Shown here: piece by piece, positions 22,543-31,564 of the stretch
How the letters are laid out: every line of letters begins with the position of its first letter
Numbering within the stretch: position 1 is the first letter of the stretch
Source of the DNA: Candidatus Pantoea floridensis
GTDB taxonomy: Bacteria; Pseudomonadota; Gammaproteobacteria; Enterobacterales; Enterobacteriaceae
Length of the DNA: 64,000 bases
Assembly: GCF_900215435.1 (NCBI RefSeq)
Contig: NZ_OCMY01000001.1
Coordinates: forward strand, 3,968,001 to 4,032,000
Direction of reading: 5' to 3'
Translations under genes and position numbers: made by a program
The notes under the pieces: model-generated
Told to the model about the DNA's origin: nothing
Databases searched by the model: none
Seen by the model: the letters and a program-made list of their open reading frames with translations, nothing else

Positions 22543-23190
22543 TTGAATCCCGTACTACTCGATCTTTCCGGCTACATTAAGTTTTTTGTCGGGTTGTTTG
22601 CCTTAGTGAATCCGGTGGGCATCATCCCGGTTTTTATCAGTATGACCAGCTACCAGGGTGTAGCGGAGCGCAACAAAACCAATCTTACGGCAAATTTGGC
22701 CGTCGCCATCATTCTCTGGACTTCCCTTTTTCTCGGGGATGGCATTTTACATGTCTTTGGTATCTCAATTGATTCGTTCCGTATTGCGGGGGGAATCTTG
22801 GTTGTCACCATAGCGATGTCGATGATCAGCGGGAAGCTCGGGGAAGATAAGCAAAATAAGCAGGAGAAGTCTGAGAGCGCCATTCGTGAAAGTATTGGCG
22901 TGGTGCCACTGGCCTTACCATTAATGGCGGGGCCCGGTGCGATAAGTTCAACCATCGTCTGGAGCACGCGCTATAACAGTTGGCAAAATTTACTTGGCTT
23001 AAGTATTGCGATTGCCATTTTTGCTTTTAGCTGTTGGCTTCTTTTTCGTGCTGCACCTTTAATGGTTCGGTTACTTGGTCAAACGGGGATTAACGTCATT
23101 ACGCGTATCATGGGCTTATTATTAATGGCTTTAGGTATCGAGTTTATCGTAACTGGCATGAAATCGATTTTTCCTGGACTCCTTAACTGA
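22543..23190 (+). CDS. ychE: MarC-family inner-membrane protein YchE
   Basis: A 215-residue integral membrane protein with about six hydrophobic segments. It belongs to the MarC/UPF0056 family, whose transport substrate is unknown. The FALVNPVGIIPVF segment near the N-terminus and LALPLMAGPGAIS are the family repeats. Translation starts at TTG 22543, with CCGGAG about 8 bases upstream; there is no in-frame ATG before the first membrane segment. It lies between adhE and opp, as in E. coli. Confidence 0.92.
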   Translation: MNPVLLDLSGYIKFFVGLFALVNPVGIIPVFISMTSYQGVAERNKTNLTANLAVAIILWTSLFLGDGILHVFGISIDSFRIAGGILVVTIAMSMISGKLGEDKQNKQEKSESAIRESIGVVPLALPLMAGPGAISSTIVWSTRYNSWQNLLGLSIAIAIFAFSCWLLFRAAPLMVRLLGQTGINVITRIMGLLLMALGIEFIVTGMKSIFPGLLN

Positions 23191-23227
23191 CCCCACAGTT
23201 ATTTTTTTGTAACGCCGCATGCTTGAC

Positions 23228-23267
23228 CCAAAATGGTGCGCGCAAGTGATTAATTGCACCATTTTGG
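23228..23267 (+). terminator. ychE terminator
   Basis: Perfect 12-bp stem CCAAAATGGTGC/GCACCATTTTGG with a 16-base loop, followed by TTATTTTATT, 37 bases after the ychE stop. Confidence 0.85.
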
Positions 23268-23355
23268 TTATTTTATTCTTGTTGCTAAAGTCATCGCAGC
23301 CATCATCACTTTTACTACTAACTTTTGTAGCCCGCATCTAAAAGCGCTTCAATAT

Positions 23356-23371
23356 TGTGATAATTATCACA
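23356..23371. promoter_or_regulatory. CRP (cAMP receptor protein) binding site, predicted
   Basis: TGTGATAATTATCACA is a perfect 16-base palindrome with both CRP half-sites (TGTGA and TCACA) at the canonical 6-base spacing. It lies about 390 bases before the first oppA-like gene. Binding is inferred from consensus match. Confidence 0.7.
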
Positions 23372-23764
23372 GATAAATCTTCTGCCTAATTCGTACTAAT
23401 TAGCATGTCTAAAAGGTTATTCGCCAATTCAATAACGAATAGTAGGGATGATGAGGAGTTATATGGTTATATTGGAATAACTTATTAAAAAATAGCTAAG
23501 ATGGATAGATTACATGCAAAATCATCAAAAATTATTTTAAAATCAAAAAATTAGATGATAATTCTGGATAAAAATTAACTCTTTCACTGCATGTCCGATC
23601 GTGATAAAAGAGAATCTGCTAACATTTTTGCAGTTTAGCTTTGGCGCGCGGGTAACGGTTCTGATAATTTCGGCTCATCCACAAATTTTTTATCTGATAG
23701 CGACAAATGTGTACGCTTTTTGCTTACATCCTATCAGGCTTATGAGTAAGGTTGATATTTGTTG

Positions 23765-25399
23765 ATGAAATGCATGGTAGCGAAAATGGCTGCACCTTCG
23801 GTGCTAGCCTTATGCCTTGCGGGAATAGTGGCACAGAGCCAGGCAGCACAAATCCCGGCTGGTACCCCATTATCAGATGTGCAACGGATTGTTATTAATA
23901 ATGGCAGTGAAGTAGCAACATTAGATCCGCAAAAGGCAGAAGGCGTGCCTGAATCGAATGTCATGCGTAATTTACTGGAAGGGCTCGTTGAAACCGACAA
24001 TAACGGACAACTGGTGCCAGGCGTCGCCAGTTCGTGGCAAAGTGACAACGGCCGTATTTGGACTTTTACGCTGCGCAACGATGCGCGATGGAGTAATGGC
24101 GAACCGGTAACCGCGCATGACTTCGTTTATAGCTGGCAGCGTCTGGCCGATCCTAAAACCGCGTCGCCCTATGCCAGCTATTTGCAAACAGCACACCTTG
24201 AAAATATTGACGCTGTTCTATCTGGCAAAGCTGCGCCTGGTGAACTCGGCGTTAAAGCTCTCGACGACCATCACCTTCAGGTTACCCTTTCTGAACCCGT
24301 TCCCTATTTTGTTGCCATGCTGGCGCACAGTGCCATGAAACCGGTTTATCGTCCGGCCATTGAGCAGTGGGGTGAGCAGTGGACACAGCCGAATCACTAT
24401 ATAGGCAATGGCGCTTTTACATTAAGTGAATGGGTGGTGAATGAAAAAATCGTGGTTAAACGCAATCCTGACTATTGGGATAATGCACATACCGTAATCG
24501 AGGAGGGTGTGTTTTTACCGCTCTCCTCGGAAAATAGTGATATTAATCGCTATCGCAGCGGGGGGACCGATATGACTAACAGCGCGGTCCCGCCAGAGAT
24601 GTTTAAAAAACTGCAGCAGGATCTCGGCGACGAGGTCAAAGTCAGCCCTCTTTTATGCACGTTTTACTATGAAATTAATAATAAAAAAGCGCCTTTCAAT
24701 GATGGGCGCGTGCGTGCCGCTTTGAAGTTAACACTTGACCGCGACATAATTGCGCAAAAAATTATGGGGCAAGGACAAATTCCTGCCTATGGCTTAACAC
24801 CGCCGTTCACCCACGGCATTACACTCTCTCCTCCTGCCTGGGCACAACAAACCCAGGCAGAGCGAAATGCCACGGCGAAAGAATTATTAGCGCAGGCGGG
24901 TTTTAACCCACAAAATCCGCTGCGTTTTACGCTGTTGTATAACACATCTGAGCAGAATAAGAGGCAGGCGATTGCTGCAGCATCAATGTGGCAAAAGAAT
25001 CTCGGTGCTGTGATCACATTACAGAATCAGGAGTGGAAAACACTACTTGAAACGCGGCATCAGGCGCAGTACGACGTGGTCCGTGCAACCTGGTGCGCCG
25101 ATTATAACGAACCGTCAACTTTCCTGAATATGTTATTAAGCGGTTCGTCGATTAATACGGCCTTTTATAACAGCCCAGAATTTGATCAATTAATGAAGCA
25201 AACACTCACGCATTCGGATGAAGCAGGCCGTGCCTCGCTTTATCAGCAGGCGGAAGCGCAACTCGATAAAGACTCGCCCATTGTGCCAGTCTATTACCGC
25301 GTTAGCGTGAGACTGGTTAAGCCTTGGGTTGGCGGCTTCACCGGTAAAGACCCGCAGGATATGCTGGCGTTGAAATACTATTACATAAAGAAACATTGA
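23765..25399 (+). CDS. OppA-like periplasmic oligopeptide-binding protein (paralogue)
   Basis: A 544-residue ABC-transporter substrate-binding protein of the peptide family (SBP_bac_5). The signal peptide runs MKCMVAKMAAPS... to SQA. The mature part keeps OppA landmarks such as ATLDPQKAEGVPE, FVYSWQRL and the binding-site segment WCADYNEPS. It is clearly related to the OppA at 25557 but diverged. I place the start at the ATG; two in-frame TTG codons at 23759 and 23762 are alternatives, and the GAGTAAGG box suits 23759 better. It could share the OppBCDF channel or, like MppA, bring in another peptide. Specificity is unknown. Confidence 0.85.
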   Translation: MKCMVAKMAAPSVLALCLAGIVAQSQAAQIPAGTPLSDVQRIVINNGSEVATLDPQKAEGVPESNVMRNLLEGLVETDNNGQLVPGVASSWQSDNGRIWTFTLRNDARWSNGEPVTAHDFVYSWQRLADPKTASPYASYLQTAHLENIDAVLSGKAAPGELGVKALDDHHLQVTLSEPVPYFVAMLAHSAMKPVYRPAIEQWGEQWTQPNHYIGNGAFTLSEWVVNEKIVVKRNPDYWDNAHTVIEEGVFLPLSSENSDINRYRSGGTDMTNSAVPPEMFKKLQQDLGDEVKVSPLLCTFYYEINNKKAPFNDGRVRAALKLTLDRDIIAQKIMGQGQIPAYGLTPPFTHGITLSPPAWAQQTQAERNATAKELLAQAGFNPQNPLRFTLLYNTSEQNKRQAIAAASMWQKNLGAVITLQNQEWKTLLETRHQAQYDVVRATWCADYNEPSTFLNMLLSGSSINTAFYNSPEFDQLMKQTLTHSDEAGRASLYQQAEAQLDKDSPIVPVYYRVSVRLVKPWVGGFTGKDPQDMLALKYYYIKKH

Positions 25400-25556
25400 G
25401 TAATGTATCGATCCGACGCTACAGTCGGACGGCACTTTACCGTGGTAAACCCTAAAGGGTGATTCGGGTCTTCGTTCAGACAGGCGAAGACCACCCGAAA
25501 AGGGGACGCCAGGCGATGAATCGACCTGGTAAAGATAATAAAACTGGAGCGTAATA
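25400..25556 (+). promoter_or_regulatory. structured oppA leader
   Basis: A gap with four inverted repeats in a row: TCCGAC/GTCGGA (25412-25429), TTTACC/GGTAAA (25436-25449), ACCCT/AGGGT (25449-25460), and a large one at 25463-25499 pairing TTCGGG and TCTTCG with CGAAGA and CCCGAA. The CTGGAGC ribosome site before 25557 lies clear of them. In E. coli the oppA leader is a target of the GcvB small RNA; whether these hairpins take part is inference. Confidence 0.5.
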
Positions 25557-27197
25557 ATGAACAACATCACGAAAAAAAGCCTGATTGCTGCAGGCGTATT
25601 AGCAGCAATCGGCGCGCTGGCAGGGAATGCCGCGCTGGCAGCAACAGTGCCAGCAGGCGTTGAATTGGCAGCAAAACAGGAGTTGGTCCGCGGTAACGGC
25701 GATGAGGTACAGTCGCTGGATCCACACAAAATTGAAGGTGTGCCTGAAGACAACATCGCGCGTGACCTATATGAAGGCCTGATCACCAGCGATAGCGATG
25801 GCAAGCCGGTACCGGGCGTGGCTGAAAGCTGGGAAAATAAAGATTATAAAGTCTGGACCTTCCATCTGCGCAAGAACGCTAAGTGGTCTAATGGTGAGCC
25901 GGTAACCGCACAAGATTTCGTTTACAGCTGGCAGCGTCTGGTCGATCCAAAAACCGCATCCCCGTACGCTAGCTATCCACAATATGGCCACATCGTGAAT
26001 GTTGATGACATCATCGCTGGCAAAAAGCCAACCTCCGATCTTGGTGTCAAAGCAATTGATGATCATACGTTGGAAGTGACGCTGAGCGAGCCGGTGCCGT
26101 ACTTCTACAAGTTGCTGATTAACTCCGTCATGTCTCCGGTATATAAACCCGCCATCGAAAAATTTGGCGATCAGTGGACCCAACCGCAAAACTGGGTGGG
26201 CAATGGCGCCTTTAAACTTGAATCACACGTAATTAACGAGCGTGTGACGCTGGTGCGTAATCCGCAATATTGGGATAACGAGCACACCGTATTGAACAAA
26301 GTGACGTTCCTGCCTATCAACTCCGAAGTCAGTGATGTTAACCGTTACTTCTCTGAAAACGGCAGCGATATCACTTATAACAACATGCCCATCGAGCTGT
26401 TCAAAAAGCTGCAGCGTGATAATGGCAAAGAGTTGATGGTGAAGCCGTATCTCTGCACCTACTACTACGAAATTAACAACCAGAAAGCCCCGTTCACCGA
26501 TCCACGCGTACGTACCGCACTGAAGCTTGGTCTGGATCGTGACATCATGGTGAACAAAGTGTTGGCTCAAGGCCAGCAGCCGGCTTACAGCTTTACTCCG
26601 CCAGCCACCGATGGTATGGAACTGTTGCCACCAGATTGGTTCAAGTGGGATCAGAACAAGCGTAATGAAGAAGCGAAAAAACTGCTGGCTGAAGCGGGTT
26701 ATACCGCAGATAAACCGCTGACCTTCAATCTGCTGTACAACACCTCCGATCTGCATAAAAAACTAGCGATCGCCGCTTCTTCTATCTGGAAGAAAAATAT
26801 CGGTGTGAACATCAAGCTTGAGAACCAGGAGTGGAAAACCTTCCTGGATACGCGCCATCAGGGCAACTTTGATGTTTCCCGTGCCGCATGGTGTGCCGAT
26901 TACAACGAACCCACATCGTTCCTGAACATCATGCTGTCTGACAGCAGCAGTAACACCTCACATTATAAGAGCGCTGACTTCGATAAAGTTATCCACGATG
27001 CCGTTAAAGCCACAGACGATAAGGCGCGTGTAGCGGATTATCAGAAGGCAGAGCAGATTCTGGATAAAGACAGCACCATCGTGCCAGTTTACTACTATGT
27101 CAACGCACGTCTGGTGAAGCCTTACGTGGGTGGTTATACCGGTAACGATCCGCTGGATAAAACCGTCGATAAAAACCTGTATATCATTAAACATTAA
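25557..27197 (+). CDS. oppA: periplasmic oligopeptide-binding protein OppA
   Basis: Captures peptides of two to five residues for the OppBCDF permease. The 546-residue protein has a signal peptide (MNNITKKSLIAAGVL... ending ALA) and the family body with QSLDPHKIEGVPE, WTFHLRKNAKWSNGEPV and WCADYNEPTSFLN. It resembles E. coli OppA closely along its length. It is followed by a stem-loop and then oppB, so higher expression than the permease genes is expected. Confidence 0.96.
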   Translation: MNNITKKSLIAAGVLAAIGALAGNAALAATVPAGVELAAKQELVRGNGDEVQSLDPHKIEGVPEDNIARDLYEGLITSDSDGKPVPGVAESWENKDYKVWTFHLRKNAKWSNGEPVTAQDFVYSWQRLVDPKTASPYASYPQYGHIVNVDDIIAGKKPTSDLGVKAIDDHTLEVTLSEPVPYFYKLLINSVMSPVYKPAIEKFGDQWTQPQNWVGNGAFKLESHVINERVTLVRNPQYWDNEHTVLNKVTFLPINSEVSDVNRYFSENGSDITYNNMPIELFKKLQRDNGKELMVKPYLCTYYYEINNQKAPFTDPRVRTALKLGLDRDIMVNKVLAQGQQPAYSFTPPATDGMELLPPDWFKWDQNKRNEEAKKLLAEAGYTADKPLTFNLLYNTSDLHKKLAIAASSIWKKNIGVNIKLENQEWKTFLDTRHQGNFDVSRAAWCADYNEPTSFLNIMLSDSSSNTSHYKSADFDKVIHDAVKATDDKARVADYQKAEQILDKDSTIVPVYYYVNARLVKPYVGGYTGNDPLDKTVDKNLYIIKH

Positions 27198-27219
27198 TAG
27201 CACTCAGGCTATCGACAGT

Positions 27220-27244
27220 GGCGGTGCTGCGGCACCGCCTTTTT
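27220..27244 (+). terminator. oppA-oppB intercistronic terminator/attenuator
   Basis: Perfect 8-bp stem GGCGGTGC/GCACCGCC with a TGCG tetraloop and five T residues, just after oppA. In opp operons such an element lets only part of the transcription pass on to oppBCDF; here that role is inferred. Confidence 0.85.
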
Positions 27245-27277
27245 AATTTGTGAAGCAACAGCCTGGTAGGTACGGCA

Positions 27278-28198
27278 ATGTTAAAATTCATCCTGCGTCG
27301 GCTCCTCGAAGCCATCCCGACGCTATTTATTCTCATCACCATCTCTTTCTTCATGATGCGACTGGCACCCGGCAGTCCATTTACCGGCGAGCGTGTGCTT
27401 TCGCCAGAGGTGATGGCAAATATCGAAGCGAAATACCATCTCAACGATCCGATAGGCAAACAATACCTGAGCTATCTGGTGCAGTTAGCACACGGTGATT
27501 TTGGGCCATCGTTCAAATACAAAGATTACTCGGTGAATTATCTGGTAGGCCATGCCTTCCCGGTTTCAGCCAAACTCGGCCTGGCGGCATTTTTCCTCGC
27601 CGTGGTGCTGGGCGTGACGGCCGGCGTCATCGCGGCCTTAAAGCAAAACAGTCTGTGGGATTATGCCGTGATGGGGGTCGCGATGACCGGCGTGGTGATC
27701 CCCAGCTTTGTCGTGGCACCATTACTGGTGCTGGTCTTTGCGATAACCCTACGCTGGCTGCCTGGCGGCGGCTGGAACGGCGGCCAATGGAATTACATGC
27801 TGCTGCCGATGGTGGCGCTCTCATTGGCCTATATTGCCAGCATCGCGCGTATTACCCGCGGTTCGATGATTGAAGTGATGCACTCAAACTTCATCCGTAC
27901 AGCACGCGCTAAAGGCTTGCCGCTGCGTCGTATCGTGCTGCGCCATGCGCTGAAGCCCGCTATGCTGCCAGTCTTATCCTACATGGGGCCAGCATTTGTC
28001 GGCATTATCACCGGTTCAATGGTGATTGAATCTATCTATGGTTTGCCTGGCATCGGTCAGCTGTTCGTTAACGGGGCACTGAACCGAGACTATTCGCTGG
28101 TGATGAGTCTAACCATTCTGGTTGGCGTTCTGACCATTCTGTTTAACGCGATCGTTGATGTGCTCTATGCCGTTATCGATCCAAAAATCCGTTACTGA
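27278..28198 (+). CDS. oppB: oligopeptide ABC transporter permease OppB
   Basis: 306-residue inner-membrane permease with six predicted membrane segments, the first at residues 9-30. The cytoplasmic EAA-type loop, RTARAKGLPLRRIVLRHAL, contacts the ATPases. It forms a heterodimer with OppC. The oppC ATG follows the oppB stop by 15 bases. Confidence 0.96.
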   Translation: MLKFILRRLLEAIPTLFILITISFFMMRLAPGSPFTGERVLSPEVMANIEAKYHLNDPIGKQYLSYLVQLAHGDFGPSFKYKDYSVNYLVGHAFPVSAKLGLAAFFLAVVLGVTAGVIAALKQNSLWDYAVMGVAMTGVVIPSFVVAPLLVLVFAITLRWLPGGGWNGGQWNYMLLPMVALSLAYIASIARITRGSMIEVMHSNFIRTARAKGLPLRRIVLRHALKPAMLPVLSYMGPAFVGIITGSMVIESIYGLPGIGQLFVNGALNRDYSLVMSLTILVGVLTILFNAIVDVLYAVIDPKIRY

Positions 28199-28213
28199 TT
28201 GTGGAGCTCGCCC

Positions 28214-29122
28214 ATGATGTTAAGTAAGAAAAACAGCGAAGCTCTGGATGCCTTCAGTGAAAAACTGGAAGTCGAAGGGCGCAGCCTCTGGCAGGATGCG
28301 CGTCGCCGCTTTATTCACAACCGTGCTGCGTTCATCAGTCTGTTGGTGTTACTAGTAATCACGCTGTTCGTAGTGTTTGCACCTATGTTGTCGCAGTTCA
28401 AATATGACGATACCGACTGGGCGATGATGTCTGCTGCGCCGGATACGGTTTCTGGCCACTGGTTTGGTACCGACTCATCGGGACGCGATCTGCTGGTGCG
28501 CGTCGCGATTGGTGGCCGTATCTCGCTGATGGTCGGCATCGCTTCCGCCTTGATCGCGGTACTGGTGGGCACGCTCTATGGCTCATTAGCCGGTTATCTG
28601 GGCGGTAAAATTGACTCAGTCATGATGCGTATCCTCGAGATCCTCAACTCCTTCCCGTTTATGTTCTTCGTCATCCTGCTCGTAACCTTCTTTGGACGTA
28701 ACATTCTGCTGATCTTTGTGGCGATTGGCATGGTGTCGTGGCTGGATATGGCGCGTATCGTGCGCGGTCAGACGCTGGGCCTGAAACGTAAAGAGTTTAT
28801 CGAAGCGGCGCAGGTAGGGGGCGTGAGTACTTTCAATATCGTACTGCGTCACATCGTGCCTAATGTGCTGGGTGTGGTGGTGGTGTACGCCTCGCTGCTG
28901 GTTCCGAGCATGATTCTGTTTGAATCTTTCCTCAGTTTCCTCGGACTCGGTACGCAAGAGCCCCTGAGTAGTTGGGGCGCGCTGCTTAGCGACGGTGCTA
29001 ACTCAATGGAAGTGTCGCCGTGGTTACTAATGTTCCCTGCAGGCTTCCTTGTGGTCACGCTGTTCTGTTTTAACTTTATCGGCGATGGCTTGCGTGATGC
29101 CCTCGACCCGAAAGATCGTTAA
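28214..29122 (+). CDS. oppC: oligopeptide ABC transporter permease OppC
   Basis: 302 residues from [20 protein letters not shown], as in E. coli. Six membrane segments, the first at about 38-60, and the EAA loop [18 protein letters not shown]. The in-frame upstream start at 28199 would add five residues with no family support. It partners OppB. Confidence 0.95.
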   Translation: MMLSKKNSEALDAFSEKLEVEGRSLWQDARRRFIHNRAAFISLLVLLVITLFVVFAPMLSQFKYDDTDWAMMSAAPDTVSGHWFGTDSSGRDLLVRVAIGGRISLMVGIASALIAVLVGTLYGSLAGYLGGKIDSVMMRILEILNSFPFMFFVILLVTFFGRNILLIFVAIGMVSWLDMARIVRGQTLGLKRKEFIEAAQVGGVSTFNIVLRHIVPNVLGVVVVYASLLVPSMILFESFLSFLGLGTQEPLSSWGALLSDGANSMEVSPWLLMFPAGFLVVTLFCFNFIGDGLRDALDPKDR

Positions 29123-29133
29123 GGAGTTTCCCG

Positions 29134-30153
29134 ATGACTATCCATGAATTTCAGCCAGCAATAGCTGCGCGTGCGGGAAACGGTAACCTGCTACTGGATG
29201 TAAAAGATTTGCGTGTCACCTTTAGTACTCATGATGGCGATGTAACAGCTGTGAACGATCTCAACTTTTCACTGCATGCGGGTGAAACGCTTGGAATTGT
29301 GGGGGAATCTGGCTCAGGTAAATCGCAAACTGCGTTTGCCCTGATGGGGCTGCTGGCGAAAAATGGTCGTATAGGCGGTTCGGCGAAGTTTAACGGCGAA
29401 GAGATCCTTAATCTGCCGGAAAACAAGCTCAACAAGCTGCGTGCTGAGCAGATTTCGATGATCTTCCAGGATCCGATGACCTCGCTCAATCCCTATATGC
29501 GCGTGGGTGAGCAGTTAATGGAAGTGCTGAAGTTACATAAGGGCATGAACAGCGCACAGGCGTTTGAAGAGTCAGTGCGTATGCTGGACGCAGTGAAAAT
29601 GCCGGAAGCACGTAAACGCATGAAGATGTTCCCGCACGAGTTCTCTGGTGGTATGCGCCAGCGTGTAATGATTGCGATGGCGCTACTGTGTCGGCCAAAA
29701 CTGCTGATTGCTGATGAGCCCACCACCGCGCTCGACGTGACTGTTCAGGCGCAAATCATGACGTTGCTGAATGAGCTCAAGCGCGAATTCAACACCGCGA
29801 TCGTGATGATTACCCACGATCTCGGTGTCGTAGCGGGAATCTGTGACAAAGTGCTGGTGATGTACGCCGGTCGAACGATGGAATATGGTCGCGCGCGCGA
29901 TGTGTTCTATCAGCCTGCGCATCCGTATTCAATTGGCCTGCTGAGTGCAGTGCCACGTCTGGATGCCGAAGAAGGTGAGTCGCTGACCACTATTCCTGGC
30001 AACCCGCCAAACCTGCTGCGCTTACCACAAGGCTGTCCATTCCAGCCTCGTTGCGCCTACGCCATGGACATTTGCGCCAAGGCACCGCCGCTGGAACCTT
30101 TTGCTGAAGGTCGTCTGCGTGCCTGCTTCAAGCCGGTGGAGGAGTTAGTATGA
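29134..30153 (+). CDS. oppD: oligopeptide ABC transporter ATPase OppD
   Basis: 339-residue ATP-binding subunit with Walker [10 protein letters not shown], signature FSGGMRQRV, Walker [13 protein letters not shown] and the switch histidine in MITHDLG. The C-terminal oligopeptide-transporter extension carries the Cys-rich [15 protein letters not shown] motif, which binds an iron-sulfur cluster in some family members. The stop overlaps the oppF ATG by four bases (ATGA). Confidence 0.96.
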   Translation: MTIHEFQPAIAARAGNGNLLLDVKDLRVTFSTHDGDVTAVNDLNFSLHAGETLGIVGESGSGKSQTAFALMGLLAKNGRIGGSAKFNGEEILNLPENKLNKLRAEQISMIFQDPMTSLNPYMRVGEQLMEVLKLHKGMNSAQAFEESVRMLDAVKMPEARKRMKMFPHEFSGGMRQRVMIAMALLCRPKLLIADEPTTALDVTVQAQIMTLLNELKREFNTAIVMITHDLGVVAGICDKVLVMYAGRTMEYGRARDVFYQPAHPYSIGLLSAVPRLDAEEGESLTTIPGNPPNLLRLPQGCPFQPRCAYAMDICAKAPPLEPFAEGRLRACFKPVEELV

Positions 30154-31154
30154 GTGCCGTAGTTGAAGAGAAAAAAGTCCTCCTCGAGATCGCCGATCTT
30201 AAGGTGCACTTCGAAATTAAGGATGGCAAACAGTGGTTCTGGCAGTCGCCTCACACGCTAAAAGCAGTTGATGGTGTCAGCTTGCGTCTCTACGAAGGAG
30301 AAACGCTCGGCGTTGTGGGTGAGTCGGGCTGCGGAAAATCGACGCTGGCTCGCGCAATTATCGGGCTGGTAAAAGCCACGGAGGGACGCGTAGCGTGGCT
30401 CGGTCGCGATCTGCTGGGGCAAAGCCAGGAAGAGTGGCGCCAGGCACGCAGCGATATCCAGATGATCTTCCAGGATCCGCTGGCGTCGCTCAATCCGCGT
30501 ATGACCATCGGCGATATCATTGCTGAACCGCTACGCACCTATTACCCGAAAATGCCGCGCCAGGAAGTAAAGGATAAGGTAAAAAGCATGATGATGAAGG
30601 TCGGTTTACTGCCGAACCTTATCAACCGCTATCCGCATGAGTTCTCTGGCGGTCAGTGTCAGCGTATTGGAATAGCGCGCGCTTTAATCCTTGAGCCGAA
30701 ACTGATCATCTGCGATGAACCCGTGTCGGCGCTGGACGTGTCAATCCAGGCGCAGGTCGTTAACTTGTTGCAAAAGTTGCAGCGCGAAATGGGGCTGTCG
30801 CTGATCTTTATCGCGCACGATCTGGCGGTGGTCAAACACATCTCCGACCGCGTACTGGTGATGTATCTTGGCCATGCCGTGGAGCTGGGCACCTACGATG
30901 CGGTGTATAACAATCCGCAGCATCCTTATACGCGTGCGCTGATGTCGGCGGTGCCGATTCCTGACCCTGATCTGGAGAAGAATAAGCAGATCCAGCTGCT
31001 GGAAGGGGAACTACCGTCGCCAATTAATCCGCCATCAGGTTGCGTATTCCGTACGCGTTGCCCGATTGCTGGCCCAGAGTGTGCAAAAACGCGGCCGCTG
31101 CTGGAAGGCAGCTTCCGCCATGCGGTTTCGTGTTTAAAAGTCGATCCGCTATAA
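30150..31154 (+). CDS. oppF: oligopeptide ABC transporter ATPase OppF
   Basis: 334-residue second ATPase of the Opp system. Walker [10 protein letters not shown], signature FSGGQCQRI, Walker [13 protein letters not shown]. The C-terminal Cys motif [15 protein letters not shown] matches that of OppD. It starts inside the oppD stop (ATGA), so translation is coupled and stoichiometric. A strong terminator follows 7 bases after the gene. Confidence 0.96.
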   Translation: MSAVVEEKKVLLEIADLKVHFEIKDGKQWFWQSPHTLKAVDGVSLRLYEGETLGVVGESGCGKSTLARAIIGLVKATEGRVAWLGRDLLGQSQEEWRQARSDIQMIFQDPLASLNPRMTIGDIIAEPLRTYYPKMPRQEVKDKVKSMMMKVGLLPNLINRYPHEFSGGQCQRIGIARALILEPKLIICDEPVSALDVSIQAQVVNLLQKLQREMGLSLIFIAHDLAVVKHISDRVLVMYLGHAVELGTYDAVYNNPQHPYTRALMSAVPIPDPDLEKNKQIQLLEGELPSPINPPSGCVFRTRCPIAGPECAKTRPLLEGSFRHAVSCLKVDPL

Positions 31155-31156
31155 AT

Positions 31157-31190
31157 AAAAACGCCGGGTGGATGCCCGGCGTTTTTTTAA
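31157..31190. terminator. bidirectional oppF/yciU terminator
   Basis: Stem AACGCCGGG/CCCGGCGTT with a 6-base loop, followed by TTTTTTT on the plus strand and a TTTTTATTTAT tail on the minus strand. It separates the convergent opp operon and yciU. Confidence 0.93.
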
Positions 31191-31197
31191 AGGATAC

Positions 31198-31521
31198 TTA
31201 CTCGCGCCACAGAATGTGGCAGAGCTTGTGATCTTTTTCACGGCACAGCAGTACGCGCGCGAACACATCTGTAATCGGCTCGCCATCGGCTTCGCCCAAT
31301 CCAATCACCACTTCAGCGAAGAAGTCGGGGTTCAGATCGAAATCCACATGTTCCTGCCAATCTTCAGAAGGATCGAAAAGCTCTGCGCCCCCGCGCTCTT
31401 CAAACTGCAGATTGAAAAGAATGATGTCTGCGGGATCAAGGTTGTCGCCTGCCAGCTCAAGAAAAATATCGTAAGCCTGCTCCAGCGTTTCATCTTCAGT
31501 AAGGCGATTATTTAAATCCAT
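31198..31521 (-). CDS. yciU: YciU family protein (DUF440)
   Basis: A 107-residue acidic soluble protein of the UPF0263 family, which has been described as a DNA-mimic-like fold with no established role. Many Asp and Glu residues are spread through it ([24 protein letters not shown]). I choose [10 protein letters not shown] because AGGA lies 6 bases before it. An ATG two codons upstream would give 109 residues, the E. coli length. Confidence 0.88.
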   Translation of the reverse strand: MDLNNRLTEDETLEQAYDIFLELAGDNLDPADIILFNLQFEERGGAELFDPSEDWQEHVDFDLNPDFFAEVVIGLGEADGEPITDVFARVLLCREKDHKLCHILWRE

Positions 31522-31564
31522 GGTCATTCCTGCTTGCCGTGAGGCGGTAATATTTTCGCTCGTT

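Larger units (their letters stand above)
23191..23764 (+). promoter_or_regulatory. long upstream region of the first oppA-like gene
   Basis: 574 bases without a gene. It contains the ychE terminator (23228-23267), a perfect CRP palindrome (23356-23371) and AT-rich DNA to 23640. A 7-bp inverted repeat CTGATAG/CTATCAG (23694-23700 with 23731-23737) ends just before the start codon. The promoter cannot be placed with confidence. Confidence 0.5.

Noticed and set aside
23759-23764. TTG-TTG as the true start of the oppA paralogue
   Set aside because: Not excluded: the GAGTAAGG box fits 23759 better, but an ATG in frame two codons later gives the same signal peptide, so I kept the ATG and recorded the doubt.
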